Source: Plantactinospora alkalitolerans (lineage in GTDB: Bacteria > Actinomycetota > Actinomycetes > Mycobacteriales > Micromonosporaceae). Taken from it: a DNA stretch of 39,505 nucleotides. The notes under the pieces were generated by a model. That model was not told the DNA's origin. It ran no database searches and worked only from the letters and a program-made list of their open reading frames with translations. Positions 1-7,958 of the stretch are shown one piece after another; position 1 is the first letter of the stretch, and every line of letters begins with the position of its first letter. The position numbers and the translations under genes are program-made. The DNA is taken from NCBI RefSeq assembly GCF_015690345.1, contig NZ_JADPUN010000019.1:1-39505 (forward strand), written 5' to 3'.

Positions 1-59
1 ATCATGTCGTCGATCTTCACGTACAGTGCGGTCAAGAGGGTGTCCAGGTCTTGCGTCAC
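1..59 (-). CDS. IS982-like transposase, N-terminus only (runs off the left edge)
   Basis: Reading leftward from a GTG at 59-57, the first codons give VTQDLDTLLTALYVKIDDM, which matches the start of actinobacterial IS982-family transposases as I remember them (D-L-x-T-L-L-T-A-L-Y-V-K-I-D-D). Only 19 complete codons lie in the window, so no DDE residues can be seen. An ATG just upstream (64-62) runs into a stop after two codons, so GTG is the likelier start. The element's end must lie between about 60 and the stop of the next gene at 124. The family call rests on this short stretch. Confidence 0.6.
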   Translation of the reverse strand, partial: MTQDLDTLLTALYVKIDDM

Positions 60-123
60 AACATGATCTTGGATGCCCTCTCCTCATGCCCGGACATCGA
101 CCCCAGACTTCGGAACTACTCGT

Positions 124-357
124 CTAGGCGACGTGCCGTCGACGTCGGGTCCGGGAGGTCAGCCGTACCGGCGTCGCGGTCGGTTCGGGTCTGGCCAGCA
201 CCTCGACGTCGAAGCCGGCCCTGGTGAACACCTCGATCGCGTGCTGCTCCTCGGCGGTGAGCAGGGGCTGCCCGGGCGGACGGTCCAGCAGGGCGCTCAC
301 CACGCACCCGGAACAGGCCGCCCCCCGAACGGTGCAACTGTCGCAGTCGATGAGCAT
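124..357 (-). CDS. small Cys-rich conserved actinobacterial protein (77 aa)
   Basis: The protein begins MLIDCDSCTVRGAACSGCVV, with four cysteines in the first 18 residues arranged C-x2-C-x6-C-x2-C, which suggests a metal-binding knuckle. The rest is a short helical segment (LLTAEEQHAIEVFTRAGFDVEVL) and an Arg-rich tail. A good Shine-Dalgarno (AAAGGAGGG) sits 3 bases before the ATG. I recall similar small proteins in Micromonosporaceae and Streptomyces but know no function. Its stop lies about 65 bases from the start of the transposase gene, so the C-terminus or terminator may have been changed by the insertion. Confidence 0.7.
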   Translation of the reverse strand: MLIDCDSCTVRGAACSGCVVSALLDRPPGQPLLTAEEQHAIEVFTRAGFDVEVLARPEPTATPVRLTSRTRRRRHVA

Positions 358-452
358 CAGCCCTCCTTTCGAAGGTGGTGCCGGGGTTGTCGTGATCCGG
401 ACACCATCGGTGACATCGACGCTAAGTCACGGGTACGACAAAACCGGAAACC

Positions 453-508
453 TGTTAGGAGGGGGCCCTTCTTCTACAGAAAGCGATAAGAAGGGGCCCT
501 TCCTTACA
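453..508. repeat. 56-bp palindromic interspersed element, copy 1
   Basis: This element is the reverse complement of 32448-32503 with one mismatch in 56 bases. It holds two GC-rich near-palindromes, each centred on GGGCCC and flanked by AAG/CTT runs, separated by about 10 bases (CAGAAAGCGA). The two halves can also pair with each other into a long hairpin. It starts 3 bases after the stop codon of the NYN gene (minus strand), so it may act as its terminator. Confidence 0.85.
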
Positions 509-510
509 TC

Positions 511-2196
511 TCAGGAGCGGGCGAGGCGGCGGAGCAGGGAGTCGGCGCCGAGCGGGTAGGCGCCGTGTCGGCGTACCCCGTCGGCGACCTCGCGGTCGGA
601 GGAGACGACGACGATCGGGCGCCCGGGCGGCTCGGCCCGGACGAGCCGGCGGATCAGGTCGTCGGCGGTCTCGCCCTTGCGGGAGAAGAGCACCCGTACG
701 CCGCGCGGGGCCGGTGGCAGGCCGTGCATCCGCTCGGCACCGTCGAAGACGACGGTCACCTCGGCACCGGTCTGCGCCGCGATGCCGCCCAGCCCGGTGA
801 TCAGGCGCTTTCGCTGCTGCTCCAGGGACATGTCGCCGAAGCCACGCTTGGTGACGTTGTAGCCGTCCACCACCAGGTGCGCCCGGGGCAACGCCAGCAG
901 TTCGTCGAGCCGGACCGGGTCGTCGGCGTCCAGGGCCCGGGCCGAGTTGGCGGTGGCCGGACGCTCGGCGAAGGCGTCGGCGACGTAGTCGGCCGGCAGT
1001 CGGTCGGCGGGGTCCAGGGCCAGCTCCCGACGCAGCCCCACGGCCGCCCGACCGATCGTCTCCAGGAGCAGCCACAGCCGGGCGTCGTCGACCGAGCGCG
1101 CTTCCTTGGCGGTCTGTCGGACAGCACCGGCGGTCGCCTCGGCCTCGGCCAGCCGGGCCCGTACCCGACGGAGTTCGGCCTCGTGGTCGGCCGCCGCCCG
1201 GCTGGCCCGGCCCTTCTCGGTCGCCAGCAGCTCGGCCGCCCGGCGCTCCCGGGCCTGGGTCTCCCGCAGCGACCGGCCCAGCACCCGGGTCTCCTCGCGC
1301 AACTGGCCGAGTTCCTCCCGGAGCCGGGCCACCTCGTCCCGCAGCTTGTCGGCCTCCACCTTGGCCACCGCGCGGTCGTGTTCCGACCGGGTGGCACGCT
1401 GCTCCGCCTCGCGGACCAGTTCGGCGACGACCGCGCTGTCGACCTCGGCCCGGACCGCCGCTCCGGCGTCCTCGACCAGCGCGCGCCAGCCCGCCGGCCG
1501 GCTGAGGTAGGCGAGGGCCGCGACCTCCACCGGGTCGGCGGCGGCGGGGCTGCCGCCCGAGACGACCGCCGAGCCGAGTTCACCAGCCTCGGCCAGCACC
1601 CGGCTGGCCACCCGCTGTCGGAACAGCGGGTCGGCCGCGAGCTGGGTCGCAATCGGCGCTCCACCGAGTCGGGCTCGTCGGTTGGGCGCGAACTTGGCGA
1701 CCCGGCGCAGCGGTGCCGGCAGTTCGTCGCCGGGCAGGGTCGGCAACGCGGCGGCGGCCAGGCTGACGATCCGCTGCCGGACCGGTTCCGGCAGCGTCGG
1801 CTCGGGCTCGCGGTCGACGGGCTCGTCGGACGAAAGTTCGTCAGATCCGGACCCGGGCTCGGGCTCGTCGGCCCGGACCTCGGCGGTCTCGGGCTCGTCG
1901 GCCCGGACCTCGGCGGGTCCGGGGTCGACGGATTCGAGGCCGACGGATTCGAGGTCGGCGGGTGGGGGCAGGTCACCCTGGTCGTCGGCGGCGAGGATGT
2001 CCTGGTCGTCGGCGGGCGTCGGCAGGTCCGGGCCACCGCCGAAGGACGGTGCTCCGTCCGGTTCGCCCTCGACCGGAGGCCCGGATTGGGGTGTGTCGGG
2101 AGCCGCGTCCCTCACTGTGCTGCCGCCGCTTCCGGCGCGCGTGGTCTCCGCCGCCCCCTCGGTGAGGCGGTGGTCGGACGGTTCGGCGCGCGGCAT
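511..2196 (-). CDS. NYN (PIN-like) domain protein with acidic N-terminus and coiled coil
   Basis: The 561-residue protein has three parts. Residues 1-150 are acidic, Pro/Ser/Glu-rich and low in complexity, with a repeated EPETAEVRAD-type unit. Residues about 260-370 form a long charged coiled coil (EVARLREELGQLREETRVL and following). Residues about 436-556 are a YacP-type NYN domain with the expected acidic positions: VVDGYNV, VVFDGAE, the DD of TADDLIRR, and SSDREV. NYN domains are metal-dependent RNases of the PIN/FLAP fold (family knowledge), so an RNA-cleaving or RNA-binding role is inferred. The ATG at 2196 has GGGAG about 9 bases upstream. It is divergent from the exonuclease-UvrC gene at 2321. 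Confidence 0.85.
   Translation of the reverse strand: MPRAEPSDHRLTEGAAETTRAGSGGSTVRDAAPDTPQSGPPVEGEPDGAPSFGGGPDLPTPADDQDILAADDQGDLPPPADLESVGLESVDPGPAEVRADEPETAEVRADEPEPGSGSDELSSDEPVDREPEPTLPEPVRQRIVSLAAAALPTLPGDELPAPLRRVAKFAPNRRARLGGAPIATQLAADPLFRQRVASRVLAEAGELGSAVVSGGSPAAADPVEVAALAYLSRPAGWRALVEDAGAAVRAEVDSAVVAELVREAEQRATRSEHDRAVAKVEADKLRDEVARLREELGQLREETRVLGRSLRETQARERRAAELLATEKGRASRAAADHEAELRRVRARLAEAEATAGAVRQTAKEARSVDDARLWLLLETIGRAAVGLRRELALDPADRLPADYVADAFAERPATANSARALDADDPVRLDELLALPRAHLVVDGYNVTKRGFGDMSLEQQRKRLITGLGGIAAQTGAEVTVVFDGAERMHGLPPAPRGVRVLFSRKGETADDLIRRLVRAEPPGRPIVVVSSDREVADGVRRHGAYPLGADSLLRRLARS
1858..1917. repeat. two 30-bp tandem repeats inside the NYN gene
   Basis: Positions 1858-1887 and 1888-1917 are identical except for the last base. 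They encode a 10-residue acidic repeat in the disordered N-terminal region. A second short duplication (15-bp units, 1928-1957) follows, giving the SVGLES-type repeat. Both keep the reading frame. Confidence 0.85.
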
Positions 2197-2307
2197 GTCG
2201 CCAGTCTCCCACCGACACCCTATGGATTGCCGAACACCTCAGATGATCTCGCCTCGTCGGTCCCTGCTAACCGGGACGGACGAGACGGAAGTGTCGTACG
2301 GGGCACT

Positions 2308-2313
2308 TAACCT
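2308..2313 (+). promoter_or_regulatory. -10 element of a leaderless promoter for the exonuclease-UvrC gene
   Basis: TAACCT fits TANNNT and lies 7 bases before the GTG at 2321, so transcription would begin at the start codon. No clear -35 was seen. This spacing is what favours GTG 2321 over upstream in-frame starts at 2222, 2243 and 2291, which have no better ribosome-binding site. Confidence 0.5.
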
Positions 2314-2320
2314 GCCCGCC

Positions 2321-4087
2321 GTGGTCCAACCAAAATATGTCCAGGGCACGCTGGACGGCCTTCCGGCCGGCGAGTCCCTGCCGGACGGCTGGCCGACCGA
2401 CGCGTTGGCGCTGAGTCAGACCACCTTCGTGGTGCTCGACCTGGAGACCACCGGAGGCGCTCCGGACGGCGGCGGGATCACCGAGATCGGAGCGGTCAAG
2501 GTACGCGGCGGCGAGGAACTGGGCGTGCTGGCCACCCTGGTCAACCCCGGCGAGCCGATCCCGCCGTTCATCACGGTGCTGACCGGGATCACCCAGGCGA
2601 TGCTGCTTCCGGCCCCACCGATCGAGCAGGTCCTGCCGAGCGTCCTGGAGTTCCTCCACGGCGCCGTACTGGTCGCGCACAACGCCCCGTACGACGTCGG
2701 TTTCCTCAAGGCTGCCTGCGCCCGGCACGGTTACACCTGGCCGAACCCGCGGGTGCTGGACACCGCCGCGCTGGCCCGCCGGGTGCTCACCCGCGACGAG
2801 GTGCCGAATCGCAAGCTCGGCACCCTGGCGGCCTTCTTCCGTACCCCGCACCAGCCGAGCCACCGGGCGCTCGACGACGCCAAGGCGACCGTCGACGTCC
2901 TGCACGGGCTGATCGCCCGGCTGGGCGGGCACCGGGTGGAGACGCTGGGCGACGCGATCGAGTTCGCCCGGGCGGTCACCCCGACCCAGCGCCGCAAGCG
3001 GCACCTGGCCGACGGGCTGCCCCGGGTGCCCGGGGTCTACATCTTCCGGGCCGCCGACGACCGGCCGCTCTACGTCGGCACCTCCGGGGACATCGCGACC
3101 CGGGTACGCAGCTATTTCACCGCCTCCGAGAAGCGGGCCCGGATCTCCGAGATGCTGGCCGCCGCCGAGCGGGTGGAGGCCGTCGAGTGCGCGCACACCC
3201 TGGAGGCCGAGGTCCGCGAGCTCCGGCTGATCGGGGCGCACGCCCCGCCGTACAACCGGCGGTCCAAGTTTCCGGAACGGGTGGTCTGGCTGAAGCTGAC
3301 CTCGGAGCCGTATCCACGGTTGTCGGTGGTCCGGTCGCTGGGGCCGGGCGACGATGCCTATCTGGGCCCGTTCAGCTCCCGGCGGTCGGCCGAACTCGCC
3401 GCGGCCGGGATGCACGACGCGGTGCCGTTGCGGCAGTGCACCCCCCGGCTCTCGGTCCGGACCACCAGCCCGGCCTGCGCGCTGGCCGAGCTGGGCCGCT
3501 GCCCGGCACCCTGCGAGCACCGGATCTCGGTCCCGGAGTACGAACGCCAGGCGGCCGCCCCGGTCCGCACCGCCATGGTGGACGATCCGCAGATCCTGGT
3601 CGATGCGTTGCTCGCCCGGATCGAGGCGCTGGCCGGCGCGGAGCGTTACGAGGAGGCGGGGGTGGTCCGGGGCCGCCTGGTCGCGGTGCTCCGGGCCACG
3701 GTGCGGATGCAGCGGCTGGTGGGGCTGACCCGGATCGAGGAGTTGGCCGCCGCCCGACGGGCCGCCGACGGAGGGTGGGAGATCGCGGTGATCCGGCATG
3801 GGAGGCTCGCCGGAGCCGGCACCGCCCCGCCCGGCGTACCGCCTCGGCCGGTCCTTGACCTGGTACGGGCCACCGCCGAGACGGTGCTGCCCGGCCACGG
3901 CCCGGTCCCCAGCGCCTCGGCCGAGGAGTCCGAGCGCATCCTGTCCTGGTTGGAACGACCCGACACGCGGCTGGTCGAGACTTCCACCGGTTGGGCCTCC
4001 CCCGCCAGAGGCGCGGCCCGGTTCCGTGACCTGCTGGAGCGGGCCGAGGCGGCGGCGCGGGGACAACTCCCGACCGAACGCACATAA
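2321..4087 (+). CDS. DEDDh 3'-5' exonuclease fused to a UvrC-like GIY-YIG nuclease domain
   Basis: The protein is 588 aa. The N-terminal half is a DnaQ-type exonuclease with all three motifs: FVVLDLETT (D40, E42), LVAHNAPYDVGFL near residue 117, and HRALDDAKA near residue 182. A GIY-YIG domain follows (about 238-315; GVYIF ... LYVGTSGDIATRVRSYF), then the UvrC-type Cys-rich segment (RQCTP ... CALAELGRCPAPC, from about residue 372) and a UVR-like helical pair. The UvrC C-terminal RNase H-like and HhH parts are absent, as in Cho-type and mycobacterial DnaQ-UvrC fusions. A role in nucleotide excision or damage processing is inferred. The frame is open upstream to 1682, but that part lies over the divergent NYN gene and is not convincing coding sequence. 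Confidence 0.9.
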   Translation: MVQPKYVQGTLDGLPAGESLPDGWPTDALALSQTTFVVLDLETTGGAPDGGGITEIGAVKVRGGEELGVLATLVNPGEPIPPFITVLTGITQAMLLPAPPIEQVLPSVLEFLHGAVLVAHNAPYDVGFLKAACARHGYTWPNPRVLDTAALARRVLTRDEVPNRKLGTLAAFFRTPHQPSHRALDDAKATVDVLHGLIARLGGHRVETLGDAIEFARAVTPTQRRKRHLADGLPRVPGVYIFRAADDRPLYVGTSGDIATRVRSYFTASEKRARISEMLAAAERVEAVECAHTLEAEVRELRLIGAHAPPYNRRSKFPERVVWLKLTSEPYPRLSVVRSLGPGDDAYLGPFSSRRSAELAAAGMHDAVPLRQCTPRLSVRTTSPACALAELGRCPAPCEHRISVPEYERQAAAPVRTAMVDDPQILVDALLARIEALAGAERYEEAGVVRGRLVAVLRATVRMQRLVGLTRIEELAAARRAADGGWEIAVIRHGRLAGAGTAPPGVPPRPVLDLVRATAETVLPGHGPVPSASAEESERILSWLERPDTRLVETSTGWASPARGAARFRDLLERAEAAARGQLPTERT

Positions 4088-4119
4088 GCAAGTGACCGAT
4101 CGGATGACGTTCACTCCTT

Positions 4120-4125
4120 TAGGCT
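4120..4125 (+). promoter_or_regulatory. candidate -10 of the RelA/SpoT-family gene
   Basis: TAGGCT (TANNNT) lies in the 153-base gap between the exonuclease-UvrC stop and the GTG at 4241, which would give a leader of about 110 bases. No convincing -35 was found. Confidence 0.35.
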
Positions 4126-4240
4126 GTTAGAGAAGTGCAGTCCTGCCCGATTTCGGGGTTTGCGTTCGTCTGCCGGGTACGACGGCGGTGGCGAGCGGCA
4201 GGCACCGGAAGGCGGGCGGTGAGTGAGGAGGTGTCTCCGC

Positions 4241-6022
4241 GTGGACCTCGACGCCGGCCACGGCGCCGCCCTGGGGAGCGCCCGACCGTCCGAGATCACG
4301 CTGAGCAAGCGGCTACGCTCGCTGCTCTCCTGGCCGTCCGCTGAGGACGATCCGGTCACCTATCTGGTCCGGGCCCACCGTGCCGTCCATCCGAGCGCTG
4401 ACGTCAGCGTTCTGCGCCGTAGCTACGCCATCGCGGAGAGCATGCACCGGGGGCAGTTCCGCAAGAGCGGCGAGCCGTACATCACCCACCCGCTCGCGGT
4501 GGCGCAGATCTGCGCCGAGCTGGGCATGGACACGGTCACCCTGGTGGCCGCGCTGCTGCACGACACGGTGGAGGACACCCGCTACACCCTCCAGGCGCTG
4601 ACCGGCGACTTCGGAGCCGAGGTCGCACACCTGGTCGACGGGGTGACCAAGTTCGACAAGGCGTTCTACGGCAAGGCCGCCGAGGCCGAGACGATCCGCA
4701 AGATGATCATCGCCGCCGGCAAGGACGTCCGAGTGCTGATCATCAAGCTCGCGGACCGGCTGCACAACATGCGCACACTGGACGCCCGCTCGATGGCCTC
4801 CCGGGCCCGGATCGCCGGGGCCACCCAGGAGGTACTGGTCCCGCTCTGCGACCGGCTGGGCATCCAGGCCCTCAAGCGCGACCTGGACGACGTGGTCCTG
4901 CGCCACCTCGAACCCGAGGCGTACGCCCGGATCGAGGAACACGTCAACAGCCGGCCGGGCTGGGCCGGCTATCTCGACGACGTGGTGGGCCAGGCCCGGG
5001 TGGTGCTCCGGCGGGACAAGATCGTGGCAGCGGTCAAGCCCCGACCCCGGCACTACTACTCGATCTGGAAGGACACCGTCGCCCGCGAGCAGGACATCCC
5101 GTTCGACCTGCCCCGGATCGTCATCGTGGTGGACGGGCCGGACACCGACTGCTACGCCGCGCTCGGCACGATCCACGGTCTCTGGCGGCCGGTCGCCGGA
5201 CGCTTCAAGGACTACATCGCCGCGCCGAAGAACAACCTCTACCGGTCGCTGCACACCACGGTCATCGGTCCGGGTGAGCGCACCGTCGAGGTGCTGATCC
5301 GGACCAAGACGATGGACCGGACCGCCGAGTACGGCGTCGCCACCGACTTCCGCTACCCGAAGGCGGCCAACGACTCGGCCAACAGCGCCGACCAGCTCGA
5401 CTGGCTGCAACGGGTGCTCAACTGGGAACGGACCACCACCGATCCGGCGCAGTTCCTCCAGTCGCTGCGCTGCGACCTCGCCGAGACCCAGATCCAGGTC
5501 TTCGCCGAGGGCCGGCAGGTCGTGCTCCCGGCCGGGTCCACACCGGTCGACCTGGCGTACGAGCTGGGACCGCGCCGGGGCGACCACTGCCTCGCCGCGA
5601 AGATCAACGGCAGGCTGGCCCCGCTCTCGTCCCAACTGGACGAGGGCGACGTGGTCGAGATCTTCAGCGAGACCGACGCACACACCGAATTCGACCTGAC
5701 GGTCGCCCCGCCGGGGCCCCGCAGGGAGTGGCTCGGCTTCGTCAAGTCGCCGCAGGCGCAGATGCAGATCAGCCGGTTCTTCGCCGAACACCAGGAGCCG
5801 GCGATCTCGATAACCGACAAGGTCCGGCTGGGTCGGGCAACGATCGGGCTGACGCTGCGCAAGCACAACCGTGGGTTGGCCAGCGATCTGCCGCTGCGCC
5901 GGCTTGCCGAGGAGCAGGGCTATCCCGATCTGGAAACCCTGCTGGTCGCCGTCGTGGACCGTACGATCGAGCCGGACGCGGTGGTCGAGCAGCTCATCGC
6001 CATGGTCGACCACCAGGAATGA
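4241..6022 (+). CDS. RelA/SpoT-homologue with intact HD hydrolase and diverged synthetase domain
   Basis: The 593-aa protein is shorter than the usual 750-850 aa Rel. It has an HD domain (about 60-210), a RelA_SpoT domain (about 260-375) and TGS (about 417-477); there is no ACT/RRM tail. The ppGpp hydrolase residues are present: ITHP, HDTVED near 106-111, and KLADRLHNM near 169. The synthetase domain is recognisable (GRFKDYIAAPKNN, SLHTTV, VEVLIRT), but positions conserved in active enzymes differ: KPRPRHYYSIWKDT replaces the G-R-P-K...SIxxKM block, PRIVIVV replaces the AIR block, and AAHW is lost. Start: GTG 4241, with AGGAGG (4226-4231) 9 bases upstream, is preferred to GTG 4223. It is probably a second RSH with hydrolase activity; weak or altered synthesis is an inference. 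Confidence 0.88.
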   Translation: MDLDAGHGAALGSARPSEITLSKRLRSLLSWPSAEDDPVTYLVRAHRAVHPSADVSVLRRSYAIAESMHRGQFRKSGEPYITHPLAVAQICAELGMDTVTLVAALLHDTVEDTRYTLQALTGDFGAEVAHLVDGVTKFDKAFYGKAAEAETIRKMIIAAGKDVRVLIIKLADRLHNMRTLDARSMASRARIAGATQEVLVPLCDRLGIQALKRDLDDVVLRHLEPEAYARIEEHVNSRPGWAGYLDDVVGQARVVLRRDKIVAAVKPRPRHYYSIWKDTVAREQDIPFDLPRIVIVVDGPDTDCYAALGTIHGLWRPVAGRFKDYIAAPKNNLYRSLHTTVIGPGERTVEVLIRTKTMDRTAEYGVATDFRYPKAANDSANSADQLDWLQRVLNWERTTTDPAQFLQSLRCDLAETQIQVFAEGRQVVLPAGSTPVDLAYELGPRRGDHCLAAKINGRLAPLSSQLDEGDVVEIFSETDAHTEFDLTVAPPGPRREWLGFVKSPQAQMQISRFFAEHQEPAISITDKVRLGRATIGLTLRKHNRGLASDLPLRRLAEEQGYPDLETLLVAVVDRTIEPDAVVEQLIAMVDHQE

Positions 6023-6064
6023 GTCGGGCGTGCCCCGGGTCACCAGGCGCACCGGTACGACCTC

Positions 6065-6070
6065 TAGCCT
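6065..6070 (+). promoter_or_regulatory. -10 element of a leaderless promoter for the Nudix gene
   Basis: TAGCCT lies 6 bases before GTG 6077, and no ribosome-binding site is present, so leaderless transcription is likely. Confidence 0.5.
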
Positions 6071-6076
6071 GGTCGC

Positions 6077-6613
6077 GTGACCGCCCGCCGCTCGCCGACG
6101 CGTGCCATCGGCTACAAGATCTTCTACCGCCTACCCCTCGGAGTGCGCCGCCAGTTGGTCCGGCTGGCCGTGCCGAAGTACATCGTCGGCGCGGTCACCC
6201 TGGTCCGTGACACCGAGGCGGCCGAGCCCGGACGGCTGCTGCTGCTGCGCCAACCGTCGGGAACGGGTTGGACACTTCCGGCCGGTCTACTGCAACGCCG
6301 CGAGACACCGCTGGTCGGCGCCGCCCGGGAACTGCACGAGGAGACCGGCATCCAACTGCCGTTGGAGGAACTCCGGCCGGCGGTGCCGAACGCCGTCGTG
6401 CATCTCAAGGGCTGGGTCGACATGGTCTTCGAGGCCCGGGTTCCGGCCTCGACCACGGAACTGGTGGTCGACGGCGCCGAGGTGTACGAGGCCGCCTGGC
6501 ACCGGCTGGACGAGTTGCCCCGGCTGAGCACCGCGACGGCCCGGCTGCTCGCCCACTACGGAATGGGTCCGCTCGCCGAGCCCGGCCCGACCGACACCCC
6601 ACCACCGGCGTGA
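6077..6613 (+). CDS. Nudix hydrolase
   Basis: The 178-aa protein carries a perfect Nudix box G-x5-E-x7-R-E-L-x-E-E-x-G-I (GLLQRRETPLVGAARELHEE followed by TGI). It would bind Mg2+ and hydrolyse a nucleoside diphosphate linked to another group; the substrate cannot be told from sequence. The N-terminus (RAIGYKIFYRLP) is a short basic amphipathic helix. The stop overlaps the GTG of the next gene by 4 bases (GTGA), so the two are probably co-translated. That places the hydrolase beside a sugar-nucleotide pyrophosphorylase, and an NDP-sugar substrate is a reasonable guess. Confidence 0.88.
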   Translation: MTARRSPTRAIGYKIFYRLPLGVRRQLVRLAVPKYIVGAVTLVRDTEAAEPGRLLLLRQPSGTGWTLPAGLLQRRETPLVGAARELHEETGIQLPLEELRPAVPNAVVHLKGWVDMVFEARVPASTTELVVDGAEVYEAAWHRLDELPRLSTATARLLAHYGMGPLAEPGPTDTPPPA

Positions 6614-7506
6614 GTCCGGCCGCCACCCCCGGGCCCGCCCGGACGGCGGATGGTGTCTGCGCCGTCGTACTGGCCGCCGGGGAGGGCCGCCGGCTGCGCC
6701 CGCTCACCGAACACCTGCCGAAGGCACTCTGTCCGGTCGGGAACGTGCCGCTGCTGGACCGGGCGCTGGGCCGGGTGGCGGCGCTCGGCTTCGCCGGTCC
6801 GGGCACGGTCGCGGTGAACGCCTGCTACCTGGGTGAGCAGGTGGTCCGGCAGGTGGGTGACCGGGCGTGGCTCTCGGTGGAACCCGGCGACCCGCTCGGC
6901 ACGGCCGGCGGGCTGGCGAACCTGCGCGACTGGATCGACGGTCGGGGCGTACTGGTCGGCAACGCGGACGCCTACCTGGCGGATCCCGCCGCGCCGCCGG
7001 GTCCGGACATCGCCGCCCTGCTCGCCGGCTGGGACGGTCGGACGGTACGGCTGCTGGGTCAGCCGGTCACCGGTCCGGCTCGGCCCGGCGACTTCGGCGG
7101 GCACCGGTTCGCCGGGTTCTCGCTGTTGCCGTGGGCCTGGATCCGGGACCTGCCGGCCGAGCCGGCGGAACTGGTTCGCGCCGTCTGGCGACCGGCCGAG
7201 GCTGCCGGCGCGCTGGAGGTGGTCGGCTTCTCGGGCACGTACCTCGACACCGGCACCCCCGCCGACTACCTGGCGGCGAACCTGCACGCGGCGGCCGGCG
7301 GCAGCCTGGTCGACCCGACCGCCGAGGTGAGCGGCGACTACCGGAACACGGTGATCGGCGCGGGCGCCGTCGTGCGGGGCACGGTCGAACGCTGTGTGGT
7401 CTGGCCCGGTGCGGTCGTACACCGCGACGAGCGGCTCACCGACGCGGTACGTGTCGGCGACGACCTGACCGTCCCGGCGCTGGCCGCCGCCGCACCGGGC
7501 CGGTAG
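6610..7506 (+). CDS. NDP-sugar pyrophosphorylase (mannose-1-phosphate guanylyltransferase-like)
   Basis: The 298-aa protein has the nucleotidyltransferase signature AVVLAAGEGRRLRPLTE..PKALCPVG near residues 17-45 and VLVGNADAYL as the metal-binding segment. A short C-terminal left-handed beta-helix tail (NTVIGAGAVVRGTVERCVVW) follows. Family enzymes join a sugar-1-phosphate to an NTP. The specific sugar and nucleotide are not evident. The GTG overlaps the Nudix stop by 4 bases. The open frame continues upstream to 6268, but that part is a shadow of the Nudix gene. Confidence 0.85.
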   Translation: MSPAATPGPARTADGVCAVVLAAGEGRRLRPLTEHLPKALCPVGNVPLLDRALGRVAALGFAGPGTVAVNACYLGEQVVRQVGDRAWLSVEPGDPLGTAGGLANLRDWIDGRGVLVGNADAYLADPAAPPGPDIAALLAGWDGRTVRLLGQPVTGPARPGDFGGHRFAGFSLLPWAWIRDLPAEPAELVRAVWRPAEAAGALEVVGFSGTYLDTGTPADYLAANLHAAAGGSLVDPTAEVSGDYRNTVIGAGAVVRGTVERCVVWPGAVVHRDERLTDAVRVGDDLTVPALAAAAPGR

Positions 7507-7569
7507 CCCTCCGGCCCGGCCAGGGCGGACGACCTGCCCCGTGCGCAGGTGCCCCGCCCGGACAGCATC

Positions 7570-7575
7570 TAGCAT
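7570..7575 (+). promoter_or_regulatory. candidate -10 for the Lrp/AsnC-domain gene
   Basis: TAGCAT (TANNNT) lies 64 bases after the transferase stop, giving a leader of about 90 bases before GTG 7671. No clear -35 is seen. Confidence 0.35.
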
Positions 7576-7670
7576 GGGCGGGCAGCCAGCATCCGGCACC
7601 GATCCACGGCTCCCGGCCACCGCCGGGGACGGGATGCGCCAGCGAGTACGTCGACGAGAGGAGTGTCCCG

Positions 7671-7958
7671 GTGATCACCGCGATCGTACTGATCGACTGC
7701 GCCACCGACTCGATCCCCGAGGTGGCCGAGACCCTGGCCGCCGTCCCCGGGGTCAGCGAGGTCTACTCCGTCGCCGGCCACGTCGACCTCATCGCGGTGG
7801 TGCGGGTACGCGAGTTCGAGCAGATCGCCCAGGTGATCGCCGGACGCATCTCGAAGGTGCCCGGCGTACTCGGCACCGAGTCGCACATCGCCTTCCGCGC
7901 GTACTCACAGCACGACCTGGAAGAGGCGTTCGCGATCGGCCTTCCCGGGTCGGACTGA
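7671..7958 (+). CDS. stand-alone Lrp/AsnC ligand-binding (RAM) domain protein
   Basis: The 95-aa protein is a single RAM domain (ITAIVLIDCATDSIPEVAET ... VDLIAVVRV ... VLGTESHIAF) without the helix-turn-helix of full Lrp proteins. RAM domains form dimers or octamers that bind amino acids. Alone, this one could modulate another protein or a distant Lrp partner. AGAGGAG lies 7 bases before the GTG, which fixes the start. Such stand-alone RAM genes near trpD and the respiratory genes are familiar in actinobacteria (from memory). Confidence 0.87.
   Translation: MITAIVLIDCATDSIPEVAETLAAVPGVSEVYSVAGHVDLIAVVRVREFEQIAQVIAGRISKVPGVLGTESHIAFRAYSQHDLEEAFAIGLPGSD

Noticed and set aside
565-2310. 581-codon + strand frame opposite the NYN gene
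   Set aside because: Antisense shadow: composition is Gly/Arg/Gln-rich without any motif, while the minus frame shows coiled coil and NYN domain.
1682-2320. N-terminal extension of the exonuclease-UvrC protein
   Set aside because: This stretch is antisense to the NYN gene, lacks conservation signals, and a leaderless -10 fits GTG 2321.
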